64,000 bases of DNA from Flavicella sediminum (GTDB lineage Bacteria > Bacteroidota > Bacteroidia > Flavobacteriales > Flavobacteriaceae). The notes below the pieces were generated by a model, which ran no database searches, had not been told where the DNA came from, and saw only the letters and a program-made list of their open reading frames with translations. The position numbers and the translations under genes were made by a program. Location: the NCBI RefSeq assembly GCF_006381105.1, contig NZ_VDET01000014.1:124001-188000 (forward strand), read 5' to 3'. Of this stretch, positions 59,594-64,000 are shown one piece after another; the first letter of the stretch is position 1; every line of letters starts with the position of its first letter.

Positions 59594-60157
59594 TTATACA
59601 ATTTTGTCCAATGTTTTTCGATTCCAATCTTTTGCCGTTTTATAGGCGGTCATAGATAAACCTGTAATGAGTTTAAACTGCTTGGCTAAATGACTACTAC
59701 TTTTGTAATTTAATGTGTAGGCTATTTCTGAAAAAGTGAATTGTCCCATTTGTATCAACTCCTTTGCTTTTTCTATTTTTAAATGAATTACATATTTTTC
59801 AATCGTCATTCCCGCTTCCGTACTAAACAACTTGCTTATTACCGAATAATCTTTGTTTAAGTGAGTTGCTAAATAAGTAGATACTTTTACATCAAAACCT
59901 CCTTGTACAATAATCTTTTCTTGTAAAAGCTCTTTTGTTTTTTCTACTAGTAATTCGGTATCACTTTTCATCATTTCAAAACCATTAGCCATGATGATTT
60001 TTTTAAAAGTTTCATAATCAGTTTTCGAAGAAATAGTGGCTACTATTTCTCCTAATTCAATTTTAGAAAAAGGAATAGCAGCTTTGGATAATTCTTGATG
60101 CAATACTTGCTTACACCGATCGCAAACCATATTTTTTATGTAAAACGTTTCTTCCAT
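59594..60157 (-). CDS. AraC-family regulator fused to an HMA-like metal-sensing domain
   Basis: 187 aa, short for an AraC protein. Residues 1-75 look like an HMA ferredoxin fold with C12 and C15 (NMVCDRCKQVLHQEL). Residues about 85-180 are the AraC DNA-binding domain (SKLFSTEAGMTIEKYVIHLK ... FSEIAYTLNYKSSSHLAKQF). It sits inside the efflux operon, 12 bases after the outer-membrane-factor gene, so it probably senses the exported metal and controls the operon. Metal binding is inferred from the CxxC motif. Confidence 0.85.
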   Translation of the reverse strand: MEETFYIKNMVCDRCKQVLHQELSKAAIPFSKIELGEIVATISSKTDYETFKKIIMANGFEMMKSDTELLVEKTKELLQEKIIVQGGFDVKVSTYLATHLNKDYSVISKLFSTEAGMTIEKYVIHLKIEKAKELIQMGQFTFSEIAYTLNYKSSSHLAKQFKLITGLSMTAYKTAKDWNRKTLDKIV

Positions 60158-60169
60158 GCTTTGAACTCT

Positions 60170-61423
60170 CTATTTTATTAAATAATTAATTACTGTAGAC
60201 ATTACATAGTATTTTTTAATAGCTTCTATTTGATTTACTTCAAACTTTAATTGCAATTCTTGAATGTCTAAAACATCCTTGAAATCAATGGTTCCTGTTT
60301 CGTAATTTTTAAGTAAAATCTCTTCAGCCTTAGTTGCCTGATGTCTATTTTTAGTTTGTGTTTCATAACTAATTCTGGCTTCTACTCTTCCTTTTACAGC
60401 ACGGTCTAACAAGGTTTCTAATTTATTTAAACGTTCTTGTTTTTCCGAATAAATTTCTTTTTGTTTTAATGCATTCTGTTTGCTTCTTGATTGGTATTTC
60501 TTATTAAAAATAGGAATAGATAGCGACACCATAGGCATGACAACATCTTTTCCATTATCGCTAAAATTTGTGTTTGGAATTTTTGATACATTGATATAAT
60601 CCAAACCAAAACCAATCATAGGTTGTCTATCTTTTTGATTTAACAATTCCGATTGTGTTACAGAGGTATACAACTTATCGTACTTTAACAATTCAGGATG
60701 TACCCCTAAGTTGTCTGAATGTAACTCCAACTCCTTACTTGGAATTTGCAAGGTAGTTTCCAACTCAACAGCAACCTCTTTAGCTCTATTTAACAACTTA
60801 TTTAAAAGAGTTTGTTCTGCTAGAAATTGTTGTGCTAAAATTTGTTTTAACTGCTCAATATCATTAATTCTCATTTCTAGTCTTAGCACATCTACCACCG
60901 AAGCTTTTCCAACCTCTACAGAAGTTAATGCTAACTTTTTATAAGTCTTTAATAAGGCTATGTTCTTTACAAATACTGCTTGTTTTTGCTGATTTGCATA
61001 CAAGTTGTAATAAGCTTGCGATACTGAGCTGATTAATTTTCTTTTGGCAATCACCAAATCTTCATACTTAGCATCTGCCAAAGAATTTGCATAATTTTCA
61101 CGAGCTGTAAGGGTTCCAAACCAAGGCAACATTTGTTTTGCCGACAATTTAAAGCGTTGGGGACCTGTTTTGGTTTCTGGTTCACTCACAAAATATCCCA
61201 CACTTAATTCTGTATTAGGCAGTGTTTGTGTCTCATTTGCTTGCTCTGCTACAATTTGATGTTGCAATTCAAACTTTTGAATTTCGGGATTGTTTGCTAA
61301 ACCTATTGCTATTAACTTTTCTAGTGATTGTGCATTCGCGAAGTGAAAAGTGAAAAGTGAAAAAGTAACAATCATCACTCTTCTCAAATTCACCCCTTTA
61401 TTTTTATATTCTGATGTTGTCAT
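60170..61423 (-). CDS. cusC: CusC/TolC-like outer-membrane efflux protein
   Basis: 417-aa outer-membrane factor. The alternating coiled-coil pattern of the TolC/OEP family is clear: QLAKQMLPWFGT-type KLSAKQMLPWFGTLTARE, ISSVSQAYYNLY-type repeats and a second half with YETGTIDFKDVLDIQEL. The signal peptide is MIVTFSLFTFHFANAQ; the Met at residue 17 (nt 61375) is an equally possible start to the ATG at 61423. The DNA coding SLFTFHF is made of three GTGAAAA heptamers (61343-61363, opposite strand), the same unit as the array beyond cusA. It is followed closely by the HMA-AraC gene. Confidence 0.88.
   Translation of the reverse strand: MTTSEYKNKGVNLRRVMIVTFSLFTFHFANAQSLEKLIAIGLANNPEIQKFELQHQIVAEQANETQTLPNTELSVGYFVSEPETKTGPQRFKLSAKQMLPWFGTLTARENYANSLADAKYEDLVIAKRKLISSVSQAYYNLYANQQKQAVFVKNIALLKTYKKLALTSVEVGKASVVDVLRLEMRINDIEQLKQILAQQFLAEQTLLNKLLNRAKEVAVELETTLQIPSKELELHSDNLGVHPELLKYDKLYTSVTQSELLNQKDRQPMIGFGLDYINVSKIPNTNFSDNGKDVVMPMVSLSIPIFNKKYQSRSKQNALKQKEIYSEKQERLNKLETLLDRAVKGRVEARISYETQTKNRHQATKAEEILLKNYETGTIDFKDVLDIQELQLKFEVNQIEAIKKYYVMSTVINYLIK
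61343..61363. repeat. Three-copy GTGAAAA heptamer array inside the cusC signal-peptide region
   Basis: Three exact GTGAAAA units on the plus strand, inverted relative to the large TTWTCAC array at 61714-61867. The two arrays flank the four-helix-bundle pseudogene. Confidence 0.8.
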
Positions 61424-61424
61424 T

Positions 61425-61681
61425 TTACATTCTTGATTTTGTGGTTTTAATACTACTTACCAACATTGCCGTTAATTATTTACATTGATTCAATAAAAAT
61501 TCATGATTTTTAGTTTCCATACAAATTCAGCTTCACGAATAAGAGCTCCAATTGCAGTTCCACTCCTTAAAAGTTGTTTGCTTAAAACATATTCTTTTTT
61601 TTCAGAAATCAATAATTGAGAAAGCTTTACTATATGAATAGCAAAAACATAACTTTTGGTTTTTAAAACACTCTCTTTCAT
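61425..61681 (-). pseudogene. Decayed four-helix-bundle (IVS/S23-type) gene
   Basis: The first about 50 residues are intact: MKESVLKTKSYVFAIHIV ... LSKQLLRSGTAIGALIREAEF is the family's hallmark (23S rRNA intervening-sequence-type four-helix bundle, related to Avd). The frame then changes and stops at 61490. A remnant of the usual C-terminus, SSIKTTKSRM-stop, is readable on the same strand at 61425-61460, one base before the cusC start. The middle third of the usual roughly 115-residue protein is missing or frameshifted. A GTG at 61720 would extend the frame into the heptamer array; ATG at 61681 is preferred. Function of the family is unsettled. Confidence 0.75.
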
Positions 61682-61713
61682 AGCGCATTTGTTTTTAGAT
61701 CTTATTTTTAACT

Positions 61714-61867
61714 TTTTCACTTATCACTTATCACTTATCACTTATCACTTTTCACTTATCACCTCTCACTTCCCACTTATCACTTTTCACTTTTCACTTT
61801 TCACTTCCCACTTCCCACTTTTCACTTATCACTTTTCACTTTTCACCTATCACTTTCCACTTATCAC
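61714..61867. repeat. 22-copy heptanucleotide tandem array (TTWTCAC)
   Basis: Twenty-two consecutive 7-bp units, mostly TTATCAC and TTTTCAC with some TTCCCAC, CTCTCAC, CTATCAC and TTTCCAC variants, followed by one decayed unit to 61874. The cusA stop codon (61836-61838) lies inside it. Because 7 is not a multiple of 3, any frame through it reads as a 7-residue protein repeat. Confidence 0.95.
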
Positions 61868-64000
61868 TTTTAACTTTCATCTCTTCTCTCCAGCTATACA
61901 GTACAGGTACAATAAAATAAGAAGTAATATCAATCACCATTCCCCCAAAAATGGGAATTGCCATAGGAATCATAATATCGCTTCCTTTTCCTGTGGATGT
62001 TAATACAGGTAACAAAGCCAATATGGTGGTTACCGTGGTCATTAAACAAGGTCTAATTCTTTTTTTAGCTGCATGCAAAGCTGCTGTTCTAATTTCATTT
62101 TTAGTTGTTGGTTTTTCTCTATCAAAAGACTGGGTTAAATAGGTAGCCATCACCACTCCGTCATCTGTAGCAATTCCAAACAAAGCAATAAATCCAACCC
62201 AAACAGCCACACTTAAATTCACCGTTTTGATGTTAAAGAGCGTTCTCATATTTTCTCCAAACAACTCAAAGTTTAAAAACCAATCTTGACCATACAACCA
62301 AATCATAATAAATCCTCCTGCAAAAGCAACAGCAATTCCTGTAAATACCATTAAGGAAGTTGTCATTGATTTGAACTGGAAATACAAAATCAAAAAGATA
62401 ATGGCTAAAGCCAAAGGCACAACAATACTTAATGTCTTTTCCGCTCTTAACTGATTCTCATAGGTTCCTGTAAATTGATAATTGACTCCTTTGGGAATTT
62501 TTAAAACTCCTGCCTCTATTTTTTGTTGCAACAAAGCCTGTGCATTTTCTACCACATCTACCTCTGCAAAACCTTCTAATTTATCAAACAATACATAGCC
62601 CACTAAAAAAGTATCTTCACTTTTTATGACTTGTGGCCCTTGCTCGTAACGAATGTCTACCAAATCTCCCAAAGGAACTGGACTTCCATTGTCTACAGGC
62701 ACATAAATATTTTTTAAATCGTTAGGATGATTGCGTAATTCCCTAGGGTAACGAACTCTTACATGGTAACGCTCTCTACCTTCTACCGTTTGTGTTAAGG
62801 GCATTCCCCCCACAGCTACTTTTAATACATCTTGAACCTGTGCGATAGAAATTCCATATCTCGCAATTTTTTCTCGATCAATATCAATTAACAAATAGGG
62901 CTTTCCAACAATTCTATCGGCAAAAACGGCTTCTACTTTTACACCTTCTACCTCTTTTAGAATGCTTTCCAATTGCATTCCAAAAGCTTCAATTTGTTTT
63001 AAGTCTTGCCCTTTAACTTTAATTCCCATAGGTGCACGCATTCCTGTTTGCAACATCACCAATCGGGTTTCTATGGGTTGTAGTTTTGGGGCTGAAGTAA
63101 CTCCTGGTAATTGGGTAACGCGAACAATTTCTTTCCAAATATCATCTGGAGATTGTATTTGGGGTCTCCAATTTCTATAAAACTCACCGTTGTCATCTTC
63201 AATTAATTGCTGATTGTTGATTTTGGTAATAGTTGTATTTTCTGTATTATTAGGATTCGCAATCAAGCCACCATCTTTTAAGACAAACAACCCTTCTTTA
63301 TTCACTTTGTAGCGTTGTCTTTTTCCTTTGGCATTACGCATGTATTCCGATTTGTACTGAATCATGTTTTCGTACATAGACAAAGGAGCTGGGTCTAAGG
63401 CAGATTCTGTTCTACCCGCTTTTCCTACCACGGTTTCTATTTCTGGAAGTGTAGCCACTGCCATGTCTAGTTGCTGCAATACACGTTTGTTTTCTTCCAC
63501 TCCCGCATGAGGCAAAGAAGTAGGCATGAGTAAAAAAGAACCTTCATTTAAAGAAGGCATAAATTCTTTACCTGTATTTTTTAAAATCCAAATTCCAGAT
63601 AGTAAAACCGTTGTTGGAATTATTAAAAACAGCAATTTGTTGGCCAATGCCCATTGTAAAATACGACCGTAATACATTCTAAAAACCGAAAAGGTTCCTA
63701 AAATTCCAAAACAAAGGATGGAGACAAATACTAAGTTGATTAAAATACCTCTATCAAAACCTAAAGGTCTCCAATACTCAGCCAATAAGAACACAATGGC
63801 AACAGACGAAATACTAATGTTAATTGTATTTTTATCAAATGAAAAATTCATTTTCATCAAGCTGAACCTATATGCCCCTTTTTTAAAAAACAGACCATTC
63901 AATCCAAAAGCTATCAACACCAGTCCCAACCAATTCCCTAGAACAATAATGGCAATTCCGGCAAGTACTAAAGCTCCATGAATGATTATATTAAATTGTT
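61836..64000 (-). CDS. cusA: CusA-like heavy-metal RND efflux pump, C-terminal part
   Basis: The frame is open through the right edge (the TTG at 63929 is internal), so about 720 C-terminal residues of an approximately 1040-1450-aa inner-membrane pump are present. Visible: transmembrane helices, a periplasmic segment with GKEFMPSLNEGSFLLMPTSL and QTGMRAPMGIKVKG, and the second membrane block with GIATDDGVVMATYLTQSFDR typical of HME-type RND pumps. The last about 12 residues (VKSDKWKVIGEK) are encoded by the heptamer array rather than a conserved CusA tail. First gene in view of the efflux operon. The cus-type partners downstream suggest Cu/Ag. Confidence 0.92.
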   Translation of the reverse strand, partial: QFNIIIHGALVLAGIAIIVLGNWLGLVLIAFGLNGLFFKKGAYRFSLMKMNFSFDKNTINISISSVAIVFLLAEYWRPLGFDRGILINLVFVSILCFGILGTFSVFRMYYGRILQWALANKLLFLIIPTTVLLSGIWILKNTGKEFMPSLNEGSFLLMPTSLPHAGVEENKRVLQQLDMAVATLPEIETVVGKAGRTESALDPAPLSMYENMIQYKSEYMRNAKGKRQRYKVNKEGLFVLKDGGLIANPNNTENTTITKINNQQLIEDDNGEFYRNWRPQIQSPDDIWKEIVRVTQLPGVTSAPKLQPIETRLVMLQTGMRAPMGIKVKGQDLKQIEAFGMQLESILKEVEGVKVEAVFADRIVGKPYLLIDIDREKIARYGISIAQVQDVLKVAVGGMPLTQTVEGRERYHVRVRYPRELRNHPNDLKNIYVPVDNGSPVPLGDLVDIRYEQGPQVIKSEDTFLVGYVLFDKLEGFAEVDVVENAQALLQQKIEAGVLKIPKGVNYQFTGTYENQLRAEKTLSIVVPLALAIIFLILYFQFKSMTTSLMVFTGIAVAFAGGFIMIWLYGQDWFLNFELFGENMRTLFNIKTVNLSVAVWVGFIALFGIATDDGVVMATYLTQSFDREKPTTKNEIRTAALHAAKKRIRPCLMTTVTTILALLPVLTSTGKGSDIMIPMAIPIFGGMVIDITSYFIVPVLYSWREEMKVKSDKWKVIGEK

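Noticed and set aside
61714-61867. Resemblance of the heptamer array to a CRISPR
   Set aside because: Units are 7 bp and contiguous, with no spacers and no cas genes in the window.
61656-62003. Plus-strand frame coding a seven-residue repeat (SLITYHF type)
   Set aside because: It is the translation of the heptanucleotide array and runs over the end of cusA; there is no sign it is a real protein.

Overview
The window is AT-rich DNA from a member of the Bacteroidota, most likely a marine Flavobacteriaceae. The evidence is: type IX secretion (T9SS) C-terminal sorting domains on at least six proteins; TANNTTTG-type -7 promoter boxes; a 116-residue dicluster ferredoxin and a PDH E1-alpha/E2 pair of flavobacterial type; a membrane-bound TPR-LuxR regulator; and agarolytic-type glycoside hydrolases (GH16 and GH117). 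The genus cannot be fixed from the sequence. No tRNA, rRNA, CRISPR array, transposase or integrase was seen.

Layout. 1-321: start of an LpxR-like outer-membrane gene running off the left edge. 494-1363: lipA. 1503-7837: a minus-strand operon GH117 > DUF5060-type GH > GH16 > GH3 (written in order of transcription), preceded by a Gfo/Idh/MocA oxidoreductase and a TPR-LuxR sensor-regulator (8023-11001). Together these look like a small red-algal galactan (agar/porphyran-type) utilisation locus, without SusC/SusD or sulfatases in view. 11373-19024: housekeeping genes (ferredoxin, ychF, PDH E2 and E1-alpha, gcvP). Lipoyl synthase and the lipoylated E2 are in the same region. 19251-35260: two tandem paralogous giant secreted proteins (2646 and about 2560 aa) built from calcium-binding thrombospondin type 3 repeats, inserted beta-sandwich domains, a LamG-like domain and a T9SS signal.

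35396-41772: a compact DNA-repair/mutagenesis module. A self-cleaving S24-type repressor and a DnaQ-GIY-YIG nuclease fusion form one operon. A DnaE2-like polymerase and a DinB-type Y-family polymerase are transcribed divergently across a 52-bp promoter region that contains an inverted repeat. 41920-52984: four secreted T9SS proteins, three of which share an unassigned barrel-like domain (putative polysaccharide hydrolases), with an AraC regulator at 53427-54302. This is a second, unidentified glycan locus.

54398-64000: a DUF983 gene, then a minus-strand copper/heavy-metal efflux operon: CusA (cut by the right edge), CusC-like outer-membrane factor, an AraC regulator fused to an HMA-like metal-binding domain, CopA-type P1B ATPase, CusB adaptor, and an HMA lipoprotein. 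Between cusA and the outer-membrane factor gene lie a decayed four-helix-bundle (IVS/S23-type) gene and a 22-copy heptanucleotide array that forms the 3' end of cusA.

The points most worth following up are the self-regulated mutagenesis cassette, the three-paralogue barrel-enzyme locus, the heptanucleotide array next to the IVS-type pseudogene, and the sequence homogenisation between the giant genes.
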